The notes under the pieces were generated by a model that did not search any database, was not told the DNA's origin, and saw only the letters and a program-made list of their open reading frames with translations. Below, in pieces: positions 34,195-47,700 of a DNA stretch of 64,000 nt. Position 1 is the stretch's first letter; each line of letters begins with the position of its first letter. The DNA lies in assembly GCA_016859345.1 (NCBI GenBank), contig CM029120.1, positions 24,921,001-24,985,000 on the forward strand. The letters run 5' to 3'. Source of the DNA: Istiophorus platypterus (taxonomy: Eukaryota > Chordata > Actinopteri > Istiophoriformes > Istiophoridae). Position numbers and translations under genes: made by a program.

Positions 34195-34632
34195 CTAAGT
34201 AGAGTCGTGTCTTTTTTGTTCCTCTGTCGTGCATTTCTCAGTCATTTCCTGACAGAAATCCACCGTTACAGTGGGGCTACATATCTCTTCAGTGGATCCA
34301 TGCACCAGTGGACACTCTGTGTTCTCCTGCCCCAGACCCGAAACCTCCAGTTCACACTGCCCAACCCCACTCCCCTGACTGAGACCCACATCAGATCGAC
34401 ATATAGCCTCACTTTGTTGTGATACAGGTGACCTGGGCTGGCATAAGATGTCATCAGAGGAAGGCGAAAGTGGTATGGAGGTGAGGTCGATGCTGGCGGA
34501 GACAGGAGGCAGCTGACTACCCTGCACCTCTCTACACACTTGCTGGGAGAGGAAAGAGAGGTTTTGCCACAGCTCCGACATACAAACCTTCAGCTGGTTG
34601 CGCTCGCTCAGCAGCTTCTCCTTCTCACACAC
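34195..34632 (-). CDS. bach2: bach2 last coding exon: zipper end and C-terminal tail
   Basis: Acceptor TGTTTTAG; starts VCEKEKLLSERNQLK and has LSFLSQQVCREVQ. It ends with TVTVDFCQEMTEKCTTEE and a stop. 145 residues. The tail matches the human BACH2 C terminus (TVTVDFCQEMTDKCTTDE), which carries the cytoplasmic localisation signal. Confidence 0.94.
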   Translation of the reverse strand: MCEKEKLLSERNQLKVCMSELWQNLSFLSQQVCREVQGSQLPPVSASIDLTSIPLSPSSDDILCQPRSPVSQQSEAICRSDVGLSQGSGVGQCELEVSGLGQENTECPLVHGSTEEICSPTVTVDFCQEMTEKCTTEEQKRHDST

Positions 34633-35887
34633 CTAAAACAAAGTATAGCCAGGTCAGAATGGTGGGAGAACTGTAGGTCTACCCAGACTGTCTTCACCAT
34701 ACAAACAAAAGCATCTGTTGTTTGTTCAAGAGCCAAATACAGTCTATGTTTGGTTGTGTTCAGACCAACATTAGCATTGCATATAAGAGGCCACTGCACT
34801 GAACAGTAACATCCTCTCTCAGACTCTTATAAGACCCATGGATCTATCACTCAAACTGGACTTCCTGAATTTATTCCATGTCTCACTGGTGCCTGAAGCG
34901 ACAGACCCCCACCAACACAGCCCATTATGTGGCTGTGTGAGTTATAATTCTTGGCTGTAGAGATTGGAGTCAAATGTTTATTTTAGGCAAAGTTTGTTTC
35001 TTTTAACCATTAACACAATTGTTCCTTAATCTTAACTCAATAGTTCTTCTAACAGTAACAACAAAGGATCTCATACCTTTGTAATTAGTGGTAGTTTTTC
35101 ACAGTAATTATTCTACCCGACCCATCATCTTTCCCGACCCCGACTAAGACAGAAATCAATGGTGATGGCATATAATGGTCTTATCAATCAGCACTGCATG
35201 AAAAGATGTATATGCATGCATTTATATATATATATAGATAAACGCTGTATGAATGTGTGTGTGAATGGGTGAATGTGGCTGTAGTGTAAAGCGGTGAAAA
35301 GTGGTGAATAAGACTAGAAAACACTATATAAGTTTAGTCCATTTACCATTTACAATTTACCCTGCTGATTGGGCCATAAGATCTTTGTTGTTTAGTTCAG
35401 AGGACTTAGGTGTAGCTCCCCTTTGAAAGATATTTCCAGTGTATGAAAATGTAATTCTTATTCCTTCTGACTTTTACCCATTTCTCCCAGGTATAAGATG
35501 TACTCTCCAAATAATTGCTGTGATCTGGGAACATGATGACACCACTGAGGTCAGAATATGGGGCCAATGATTACAGCAGTTTAGCTACATTGTCTAAACC
35601 ATTCTGTGTCATACTGCGGTGAAGAATTTACAATAGACAATAGAATTAATGTTCACCTTCATTTTCTCATCATCTTATCATAACTGATAGAAACTCATCC
35701 CTAAGATATAATAAACTGGAATGATTGTTTAACCCTTTAACCCCACCATAAGTTTCACATCTTGATGCTTAACTAGAGAATTGAGGATCTGCAGGTGTCA
35801 AATATGGCCACCGGAAGGTGTGTTACATCACCTGATTGCGTTCTATTAAACTTACAACAACCAGAATACTGTAAAATACACACGCAT

Positions 35888-35944
<57 letters not shown>

Positions 35945-38537
35945 AACACACATTACTTTGAAAGGTTTTCTTTTTCTGTCATATACCAGTTGGTTGTTGT
36001 TGTTTTTGATTGGTATGACGTGTGTGTGTTTGACAGGGAGAGTGTGAGTGTTCTTATCTGTGTGTGTGTATGTGTGTGTGTGTGTGAGTGTGTGTTTGTG
36101 TTTATTAGATGATCGCACCAGTTTGTGGATCTCACTCTCCAAGTTCTGGATGCAGTCCAGCTTCCTTTTCCGACAGCGCTGGGCAGCGATGCGGTTTTTG
36201 CTGCGGCGGCGGATGTCATGGATGAACTCCAGCTGCTCGGAGCTCAGCTTATGCATCTTTATGAGGATCTGGAAGTCATTGCGGGGCAGGTTGGTGATCT
36301 GGTCCGCAGGGAAGGGTAGCTTTACCTGAAAGGACCACCAAGTTTTTTATTTATTATTTTTCATTGAAAAAGTTCTACAGTTATATCATGTGAACCAATT
36401 CCATTTGCTGATAAAGACTATGAAATATGGTCAAAAACTATTAAGTGGACTTTGTATCAAGATTATTTTGTCAAACAACGTTTTTTTTAAGGTCAAGAAT
36501 GAACTTTCACAGTAAAAAAATATATGAAGCATTCCATGGTGTACTTTCAGATGAGGAAGGGAAGAAATGTCAAAATCCTTATGTAGTCTGGGTTTTGCCT
36601 CCCAGGCCACACACACCTATCTGCCACAACATTAAAAGCACATACTGGTTCTGAATGTTGCAACTGATCAGTGTATAGGTTACACTCACCCTATTATAGG
36701 TGGAGCCTGAAGTGGCCTTATGCAGGCTGGGAGACTAATCTACAGACAGTACTCTGGGCTGAAAGAGCACTGCCACCACCACTGCCTGATTTCATGAAAA
36801 AAACAAACTTTAATCTATGTTTTGACTCACAGCTGACAATGTGCAATTATAATATTACACTATAATATCATACAGTACCTCATTCACTACATTACAACCA
36901 TCAATCAAAGATAAAAGGACAGTGCTCTTTGTTATAAAGATTCAAATTACAACATTCATTTCTTATCTTAATCTCAGTAGGTTGATGGATCAATAACACC
37001 AAAACCTACATAGCATTTCTAAGAAGTAGTTATTTTATGGGACAAGCATGAAAACAAAATAACTACTTGCATCATAAAGTCATAATGTGTTTGATATAAA
37101 TGTACACTATATTTACCCCATTGGTCAAAAGTTTTAGGACTCCAACATTTTTCCAGTTACAGACATGTAAAATGGTCTTTTTTATTGATTAAGAAATTAG
37201 TTAACTCACAGCTTGAGTTAAATAAACCAAACAATTCCTGCAGGTTCCCAAACCTTGGCTGATGACTTACAAACCCTCTGTCTGTACTCTAGCAGAGTAA
37301 GAACAAACTATGATGCATTAATAGGACAACACTATACTGCAGGAAGTAGAATTGTATATTGCAAACAGAGCTGGTTTGGGATGAACTGGCCAGAGGGTGA
37401 AAGCAAAGCAACTGGCAAGTGCAACATATTAGTGTGAATTTCTACGACGGTGTCGGGACCAACTTTCTGAACAATATTTGATTTTCATTGTAGAAAGAAC
37501 GTGATAAGTGTGTTTGGTCATTGGATGAGTCAAAAATTTGGATCAAATTAAGTTCAACGTGAAGATTCAATGATTCCTTGTTTTTAAAATCTCCAAATTT
37601 TCATTTATTCTATATTTTAGTTTCAGAAACACACTGTAATGAAATTTAATTATGTCAATTCAAATAACAAATGCGAAATTGAGGTATTCTAAAATTTTTG
37701 AGGAAAAAGTAGGATTTTGACTGCAGGACTTTCATTTGCAATGGAGTAATTATTATATTATAAAACTTTATAATATAGAAAAAGGATCTGAATTATTTTT
37801 TAACTGACATTCACTGACACAAGGAGTTCAACATCAGTTCCTTGTGCCATAAGGAGAGAAATGTGGTGTAAAATCCACAAGGTGTCAGCATTAAGCTGTT
37901 TTTTGATCCCAGCAGCTCTGACACAAAGAGAGCACAGGATGAGCTCTTTGTTTGACAATCAGTAGCTAATTTTGGTCTCAGTCATACAAAATTTGAAATA
38001 TGTATTAAAAAATTTCTGTCCACTCGCTATTTATTTCTTTACTGATATGCATGCATTTAAATTTAATTGGTGTTTGTTGAGTGGGCACTGTATTATTTGC
38101 ATATCTCTTTTTCTGGTTTATGTTTACTTAGGTAAAAATTTACTGATATTTTAAATAAATTTTTATATATCCATTAAAATACAAAATCACTCCAATTAGC
38201 TCAATTGCTTCAATCGTTCATTATTATCTTGCTAACTACACATTTCGCCTTGTCAATTAATTTTGTGTATGAATGTAGGGATCCTATATTTATTCATTGC
38301 CTTGTTTAATCCTAAACTGTAGCTGTGGCCCCCTAAATCTGAATTCTCACTTTTTCAAATACTGTTAATTTAATCCACCAGAGTATTGATTAGTGAACAC
38401 TGCATGTATTGACAAGTCCTACTCTGTTCCAACCATTTTGTGTTGCACCGGAACACTCTGCTTTTTTCTGCATAGCAGCAGTGTTCTACACAGAGCTGCC
38501 AGTATATAGCAGTAGTAACATTGACAGAGTAAAGGGA

Positions 38538-38568
<31 letters not shown>

Positions 38569-38737
38569 AAGAGAGAGTGAAAGAGAGCGAGAGAGAGAGA
38601 GAGACAAAGCATGTGTGTAGGTGCTGCCCGTCATGTACTCTGTAGACATCTATACATAGCTCCAGGACTCTCAGCAGTCACATAATAAGGTTGGAATGAG
38701 AAAGTGAGCCTTGGATGGTCATAAATCCCCTAACCAA

Positions 38738-38774
<37 letters not shown>

Positions 38775-41700
38775 GGTGTTCTGCTTTACTATCTTAACAC
38801 TGAGTATATCCTCTGAGATGCTCATTCCATCACTTCCTTGTTATAACAAAAAATTGTTTAAGTTGTTCATATCAACATTTGCCATAAACTCAAAGGAATG
38901 ATTAGAATATACCAGATGTAAAATAAAGAGCAGGACATGCATGCTGACTGTTGTTCTCTACCCTAACAACTCCAGGATTATCATGAAGTCTGAACCTACG
39001 GTGCACCCAAACCTGGGAAACATGATGTACCTGCATTTGAGTTCTGAGATCAATCGACTGATACAACGGCAAAGATCACAGTTACATAGCAGCTGTCACC
39101 TCATTCTGGCCACATTGGTTAAATGTGGAGAAAAGAGGAACGAGTGAAAAGAAGACTTGGGAGCCCCAGGATCTTTTCAACACTGACAACATTCAGTGTG
39201 TTGAACTATAGCTAGCACAAGTTTTCAGACAAAGCATTGTGCCAGTAAAAGTGACATGTCACTTGTACTTGCAGCAATTGAAGAAGGTTTGAGCTAATAA
39301 GCCCTACTTTCTTTTTTAAAATGGTTTCATTTTCAATTAATACACATTATTAATTTTTAATCCAGTAATAATAACTGTATTGTATGTGTTGTCAAAGGGA
39401 ATGAAGGGCCCATTTAATGAAGCACGATCACTTAGCCAGATAGCTCAGGTTTGAATTAAGTTATGTTGCCTTAGTAACTTTAAAAGTGTATTTTTTTCTC
39501 AAGCTTTGGATCAAAATGTGTGAAAAAATATTCAGGAATTGCAACCCCAAAATACTAATCTTGTAAATACTTACTACTATTCAAATAATACTTAAATGGG
39601 GGGGGGGGTCCTGACAGGCCTGCCTACTTGGAGAGCGCAGATCTCGATTCAGGAGTAACAGATGGTGGAGGGAATGTGGACAGTACACCTTCCACCTGCT
39701 TACAAGGCACCCTAGGGTTTATGTGTCCATTCTAAGGTTAGAACAACTAGGTTGGGCCAAAGAAGTGGGACAGAGAACACATACATACACACATGCACAC
39801 ACCAATACATATACAGGAGCAATAAATGATGCAGGTACACATATGTACACACCAAATTAAAAAGAAACAAACAAACAAAACAATAATACAACAAAATTCT
39901 ACTACTACTCTATAAAGCTGCATGTATTTCCAAGTGTGCCAGTGTCACATCCTACAGGGAGAATGGCACATCTTTAATGCAGTTGCAGCACATATGTGCT
40001 GCAGCATGGTATGTGTTATAGTACAATGTCAGTAGGGGACACACAGGGTCCACTCAGCTTTGTATGGGTAAATAGATGTGGTTTGGGGTGTTATGTCACA
40101 TTAATTTGGCTTTGAGATTTTAAATAATTTCATTGGCACCATCAAGTAGCCTATAGTTTAAAAAAAAAAAAAACTGAAACAGAGAAAAAGCCCCAAGTCT
40201 ATGACAATTACTACATTGTTTGCTATATAAGTTAAGGGAGAGATGGCTGTCTCATTCCAGCAGTTGCCCAGAGTTTAATGGTGGCTGTCAAACAATCCAC
40301 AGTTTACCAGGAAGTCAAGTCATTAAAATTAGAAGGCTACATGAAAGAAGTAAAACTAGTTTATTTATATTGACAGTGCCTCACTGTGATTGCGTTTGTG
40401 TGTTGTTGTATATGACTGTCAAAACACTGAAAGCAACTGAGCTGTTGCATTTCTCTGATTGGTATTTGTCCTAAAATATGCTATACATTGTTGAGGAAAC
40501 TGCCATCATTACCATCCAAGAAAAGAGATGTGCACTTAAACCTGTAACCCATAACCCCTTTATGGCTGCAGTTTACAATCATCTAATGACTACTTCCAGT
40601 ATGATAATGCAATGTGTCACAAAGCAAAGGTCATTTCAAACTGTTTTAATGAACATGACAGTGACTTCAGTGTACTTCATTGATTTCTCCACTATCCTAG
40701 TCTGGGATTTAGTAGAACAGGAGATCGGCAGTGTGTATGTTCATAAATTTAGTATGTCTACCTCTTCTCCAACTCAGTGTCATTTGTTTTAGAGAGCTAG
40801 AAACGCTGTATAGCATCAGCCCTAATGTCCACAATTACCCAAGCTAAAATATTTATATGTAGTGTTTGCCATCATATTCTTAGAATTGCTTTTCTTTTTT
40901 TTTGTTGACATACACCACTACAATAGACATACATACAACAATGTCAAACTCAACTCTATGTCTGATTGTCTTTTCTATGTATTAATCTAACTGTTTTTTT
41001 AGACAAGACATTACATACAAGGACACTGACTGGTACCCTATAAAAGTAGGAAGAGTTCAGTTAGCAAGGTGAAAACACCGAATATTATAAATACTTAGGC
41101 TATAATCACATGCCAATGTGAATATAAGCAGCAGATGGAACATTTGTAAAATGCAGCAACAGCAGGATATGAATTATAGTTGGTCAACAAATTGCCTACA
41201 GTGCATTATAAATACTATATATTCATAGCCGGTTCAAGAGCAGCTACTGAAATAAATAGACTAGGTCTATAGGTGTGACCTTGATAAAGGTTCTCTGAGC
41301 CTCAGTTCCAGCATGTCTATTCAGAATAACCGAGCACCTTATAATACATTAATGTCTACAACACATTCTAGTACTCCCTCATCTTCACTGACTGATCCAC
41401 AGGGCAGAGGCCTCAACCACTCAAATCGAAAAGCTAAGATTTGGTGTGTGTTTGCATGTGTGTGTGTGGAGGGGGGGGGGCCAGAGAGCTCCAGTATGAA
41501 ACTAATTTGACATCTCTTGAGATATTGCATGTGCTTAGGCATCACCATATTTTAAGTCCAAGGAGTATGTTTAGAAAGTGTTTGCATCACTTCACCTGAG
41601 AGGAAAACTGTCTATTAGTCCCAGATCGATACTCAAATATCACCATTGAAAAGCACACCAGAGAAGCAAAATCGAGTGTCATAATGGGAAACTAAATTCT

Positions 41701-44700
41701 ATAGAAGTAACTTGCATAGTTCTCATCCTCACTGCCCTCCAACAGGACCAATAGTCTAAAGCAATGCTTTACTGTATTCAGGCACAGTGGTGTTTTGAAC
41801 TAAACTTGCTAACATGTTCATAATGACATTGCTTACATGTTGATATTAAGCAAGCACGGCTGACACTGATTCGAATATTATTAGTTTACACTGAGTCCTT
41901 TTTTTCGAGCCTATATATATCTTTACATTTTTGATGAAAACTCATACTGACCAGCTGCTAGCTGTTTCTGTTTTTACTGATCTCTAAGCAAATTTGAGGA
42001 TGTATATCCCAAATGGATATTACAAGGGAGTTAAGTTGTGTTATTTTGGTTTGTATGACATCTGTGTATTCTGATTTGACTGAGTTGTGACTCCGAAAAG
42101 TAGTGGAATGAACTTTGACAAAAATTAAACTGATCAGGTTCCAATGGTTAAGCTCTTTTAAAGTAAGAAAATTAAACAATTTTAAATAAAAGTTACAAAA
42201 TCTTTTTCCTACATTTTCAACTCTGAATTCAGAGGAAATCAAGACAAATGAATTAAATGGGGACTGCATTTATAGATATTTGAATTTTGATTGATGTTGA
42301 TTAATGTTCAGTGTCCCTTTTCTTAATTTTTATCTGTTCAATCCGTCTTTTATTTTCCAATGAAGTTACTTGCAAATCACAGGCTTTGGCCTATTTTGGA
42401 TGCATTTTACATTTATTGAAAAAAGACAGATATGTCAATTACTCAGGTCACGCAGTGACACCTTCTGCACTGTGATACTATGTAAACTAGGCAAAGAACA
42501 TGAATAGTCAAAGAGAACATGTCACTAAGTTTTAAGCCTGCTTGCTTTTCATGGCTGTAAATAGGACTTTTTGCCCTAATTTCATTATCCCTCCACTGTG
42601 GCAATTCATAGACAGAATGGCCTCAGCGGGGAAGTGAAGGGACAGTCCACTCCCCCTCCTGCCTTAGGCACTGGACATGCACCCTCGCTGTGTTCCAGGA
42701 CCTCCTGATGTACAATTTAAGCACTGCTATTAAGCTACATTTACTGCATTAAATTTTATCAGGTAACTGATAAGCATATCATGCTTGTTGTTCTCAGTCT
42801 GTGATCCCATTGCACTCACTCTCAGCCAGGTTTCTAATGATAATGTCTTTAAAGCTATGATATTATCAGGAAACTGAGGTATATTTGGTCATCCCATAGC
42901 GACTTGTCCAGCAAAAGTTGGAGTCTCACTTTAACCTTGAATTTACCTTGATGCTAACACAAAAAAATATCCTGATCAAGATTGTATAATAGAAAACTAT
43001 ACTAACCTCAGGACCAGAAGCTCTGGAGATACTGCTTTCGCTGTCTCCCTCTGAGAAAGAGCCTGATTCATCACTGGAATTGCAACCACTGGCACCTAAT
43101 CCCCGTTCACTTTTGATCTTGGTGAGACCCTGAGAGAAGGCCGCCTCTCTGCTGAGGGGGTTCCTCTGCTCCACCACCCCAGCCAGGCAGTGAGACAGTC
43201 CTGAGTTGGAGCATGAGTGCGGGGATGAGGACAAGTCAAACTGGGGCAGGCTGGAAGGTGAGCTACTACTGCCTGCGTCCTCTTGGTAAGAGAATGATGA
43301 ACGGGAGCTGGAAGTCTGGGTTCGGGGCTCAAAGGGAGGAGGAGAGTGGGCTGATGTCTTGATGGGAACAGTGCAGCTGGTGGTCAGGCATGACTGACCA
43401 GAGCAAACAGGTTCTGTCTGCATCAGGTTTGAGAGTTTTTCTCTGAATTTGTCATCCATATAAGAATGGGCCAACATTTGTCGCTCACCAGCTGCTGAGG
43501 AGAAAATGACACTGCGTCTGTCTAGCTCTCCTTCATGTTTAGAGGAGGTGGCTCTGGACACTGGCCTCTCCATGCTCCTGCCAATGCCAGTCAGTGCTGC
43601 TGGTATTACATCTGCAATGCTGGTCTTGAGGTCTACTTGACTGAGAGATTCCTTCTTATCCCTCTGCCTGTCTTTGACCAGTTCCCTGTAGTTGTTTAGG
43701 GACAGTCTGTTGGTGAGTAGGTGCTGGATGGTGGTGCTTGGCACGCCGCTGAGATCCAGGCCACCTCTCTGGAGGTAAGAGCGCAGACAGGGAGAGGGTG
43801 AGCCTTGGCTCGGTGAGTGCTCAGCTCCTACTGGAACACCTTCTACCTCTAGCTCCATCTCCAGTACTTCCTCAGTACACAACTCTGGGTTGCATCCATT
43901 GCTTTCTTCTCCTTCTTCAAACACAAAGGGTTCCTCTTTGATTCTGGAGGGTGTAAGGAGAGTTTGTGGAGCAGCACAGCTGTCTGCAAGCTGTGACCTC
44001 ACTGGACTGATTGAGGTATGACTGGCCAACATGACATCATCACTGTCATGATGTTTTTTTCCATTGAGCTTATTGTCACAGACCTGGTGGTGATATTTCC
44101 TGTATTTAGGACATTGAAGAAGGTCAGTGGGAAGTGGGGTAGAGCTTGCTACATGATGCCTTGTATCTGCAGAATAATCCAAAGATATTGCCTCAGAAAA
44201 CACTGTATCCTGGGCTGTGTTGTCATCATCATATTCTACCTTGCCATTACTGGCATGTTGGATGTCATTCTGTAGCTGTTCTTGAAGGAACCGAAAGCAA
44301 GAGTCCTCCAAATTGTGAACACCAAGGAAGTCAGCACACTGTATGACCTCATGGATATTCTCTCGACTTAAAACCAGCTTGGCTGTGTAGGCAAACTGGA
44401 GCAGTGGAGCAAAACCCTTAGCTGTCACCTGTAGAGGAGAGTAGGGAAAAATTTCAGTCGCACATGTGAGATAACCATAGTTTTATCAGTGCCTTCAGAA
44501 TTAACTTAAAATCAAGTAAGTGTTACAATGGAAAGATTCATAATTTTCGGCACAACAGAGTAAATGATTAAGAGGGGTGAAATGGTAAATTTAGCAGTAT
44601 AATGCAAATTAATGTACATTTTCATGGCAACAAATTCCATCATTACAGAAATAACATGCATACTCCCCACTCTGCTGTTGTGATTTTTTTTTTAACAGAA

Positions 44701-47700
44701 ATGAACTGTTTTCATACTAAACAATTCCAGTTTATGTTCTTCATTGTGTTTCTGATGAATTTCAGGATACCATCAATAAAATTCTACATTTAGTGATTTT
44801 TTTTTTCACATTAAACGCTCAACCATAAAGGGATTGTAGCAAGACCAGAAACTGAAAATTTTAGAGGGAGTGTTGAGTTTCTTTCATGGCATCTTCATAT
44901 CATTCGGGGAAAAACACAAAATGGAATGCCTCATACCTAACGACTTGTTGCTGCACTGTTGGAATTTGTGTTGTAGAAATGGACATTATTATGAAGAGTA
45001 TTACTCAAATAGTGCCGACATGTGTAGGATGAGGAGGGGCCTAGAATTGGTCAATAAACAGCCCGTATATGAGGATGGAGTTCCATCCAATTCCAATTAG
45101 TTTGCCCCAGTCATTCATATTCAATTGACTATGCTGGTAAACTCCTATGGGTCATATTATAGTTTCGATGAGGACAAAGGTTTAGAGGTCCACTATGGCT
45201 GCCACTGGTATGCTCCTGTGGGTTGTATCAGAGGGTAGGAAAAAGAAATTTAGAGGGTTGTTTAACTTTGGACTTGCTGGATTGACCACACATCCAGAAT
45301 ATTTTATATGGCCCTCTGAGCTGGATGTGATAAATGCTATGAATACAGCACAACGATGATCTAGCAGACACCATTAACCTTGTTCTTTGGCAGCCTACAA
45401 AACTGAATATGCTATTTAAAGACCACCCACAACCAGCCAACCAATCACTTCAGCTCCAGAGAGTCAAGCACTATCTGTAGCAATGATTCTTTATCATACA
45501 GACAGAAGTCAAACTCCCCAGTAACCCTACCCCAAAGAAATTTCTTTAACAGAATGTCACATTAGTAAACTGAAACAAATGATAATTCAACTTGAGTTTG
45601 TATGCAGACTTAGAACATCATCTGTGTGCGACAGACTCTGTCTTTGACTATTCTGCTTCTGCTCAGTCCTCTGCCCATATAACTCCTGCACATGAACTGC
45701 TGGCCTCCAAACTTCACCTTCTTCCCACTTTCTTGCTGTCCTTCCCTAAACTCTAGCCACCTCCTCAAAGCTAGCTTCCTCAGTCCAGTTGTGTGTACCA
45801 GACTCCTGACCCCCGTCAACTACTCAGTCCATGGATGTCTCCACTAAGCTCCTGGCTTAGTCTGCTGCCTCCTCTGTGGCACCTAAGGTTCCCTTCATCC
45901 AAATGCTAAATCCGCCCTCACATGTGCCTCCTGCTTACTTGAATGTGTACTGGCCTAGTTCAACTCCAACACCCGTGAATCTGATACCCCAGTAAAATGT
46001 GTTTCAACCTTGAATACCTCAAGCCCCATCTCCACATGCTCTTGTGCCAGCAAAGGGTCATAGCTTTCTGCTAGCTGCTCTCCCATTCCTTTTTCTCACA
46101 GCACCTTTGTGATGCCTATAGTTGTGATGCCGCCTTCAGCAGTCCATGCTTACTGGTCTCTTGGCTACATGTCTCTACATGCATGAAAGCCCCTCACCTA
46201 TACCTTTAAAGCAGTGCACTCACTGCCCATCAGTAGCATGATGGTCAGCAACATCAGTTAGTTTTTCAGTGATATCTCAGCCATTCAAGCCATCCATCTC
46301 TTTCTGTTGGAGAATCCTAATATTTCAGTGAATACGCTGTCAATATCAGGAGTAGTGGGTATGTTGCAATCCTTGGCCAATACAGTGGGAAAAGCTGTGT
46401 TAGCATGAGCTTCACATGTTGACAACCTTTTGGGCAAGTTAACTCCTAATTACGTTTCAATTATGCTATGTACGCATGCTCCAGCCACCCTGGTTCTCAT
46501 CACAATCTTCTGGACTTTGCCTGGTTGGAAGCTGAAGTAGACTGACAGATAACAGGTAAAGACCCAATAGCAGCAGACAAATGCAGAGGTATCAGCACCT
46601 GAGGCAGAGCACACCTGCAAAGTAAAGCCATCCCACTGCTATGATATTACATGGAGCTAGTAATGCTTTGACAACTCCACTTCCTTTGGTAGCTCAGAGA
46701 GGTACAGTTCCTGACACCTTACAACCTCAAAAGAGGACTTCAAAATCACCCGGTCATCAAGTGTCTGTCCTGACTTCTGCTACCATTTCACTTGAGAAAT
46801 AATGACATGAATTCTTAGCAACAACCATTGCTGGTGATGTGGCCTTGGCTATAGAGCATACCATTGAGAGACCTTGAGAAACCCTGTCCAAAATGTAAGG
46901 GAGACATTTCGGTATTCTGCATGAGGCTAACCAATGGAAGGCACCTTCAGGAATTTCCTATCCTATGCATTAAAGATGCATTTCCAAGGTTCTCCTAAAA
47001 GTTCTGTAGGTGATGTTGAGTTATTAGAGGAAGAGACCTAGAAACATATGTCTTCTGTGATGATGACTCCCAGAGAACAGTGCTTCCATCCACTGATGCT
47101 TAATTAATGGGCTTCTTTGGGCAGCAGAAACCTTTGTACTGACCACTTCTTTTTTTTCATATATTTTTTTTCTTCCTAAAACAACAATAAGAAATCACTG
47201 ATAAATAATATCTGACCTGCTTGGCCTGGCTAAACAAAGCTATCCTGTTCAGGTTTTCCATGTCTTCAAACATCTTCAGGGTCTTTTGATTTAGTCCTTT
47301 AACAGAGTGCAGCCTGACTTGCTTAAAAGGTCTGATCAACCTTACTTTCTCTGTCCCTTAGAGAAGGTTCATCTTAGTTCGGATGATGGCTTGGCAGCAG
47401 TTCACAGTCATTTTGGCTGGACTCTCTAGGATCCTCCCCTTCTCCATGCAGACCACTAAAACTAGAACATAAATTGTTCCACCCTGGCAGACCATATAAT
47501 ATATATTATCTTTTGACAACAAAGGGGATTATTGAGTACAAAAAGGGCCAAACAATTTAGAAAAAAACAAAACATCAGAACAAATCTACATGTGCTCTGC
47601 ATGACCCTGAGGATTCTCAAAATTACCACTTCTCACAACAGAAAATGACAGCACACAATTGCAAATACATAATGAATTGTGTTTTAATGGCTAAGAAGAC

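Noticed and set aside
42926..43006. C-terminal extension of the bach2 large exon
   Set aside because: Lies past a consensus donor and does not resemble BACH proteins.
45600..46100. Pyrimidine-rich stretch suspected to be a retroelement or pseudogene
   Set aside because: No protein motif, tail or target duplication could be identified.
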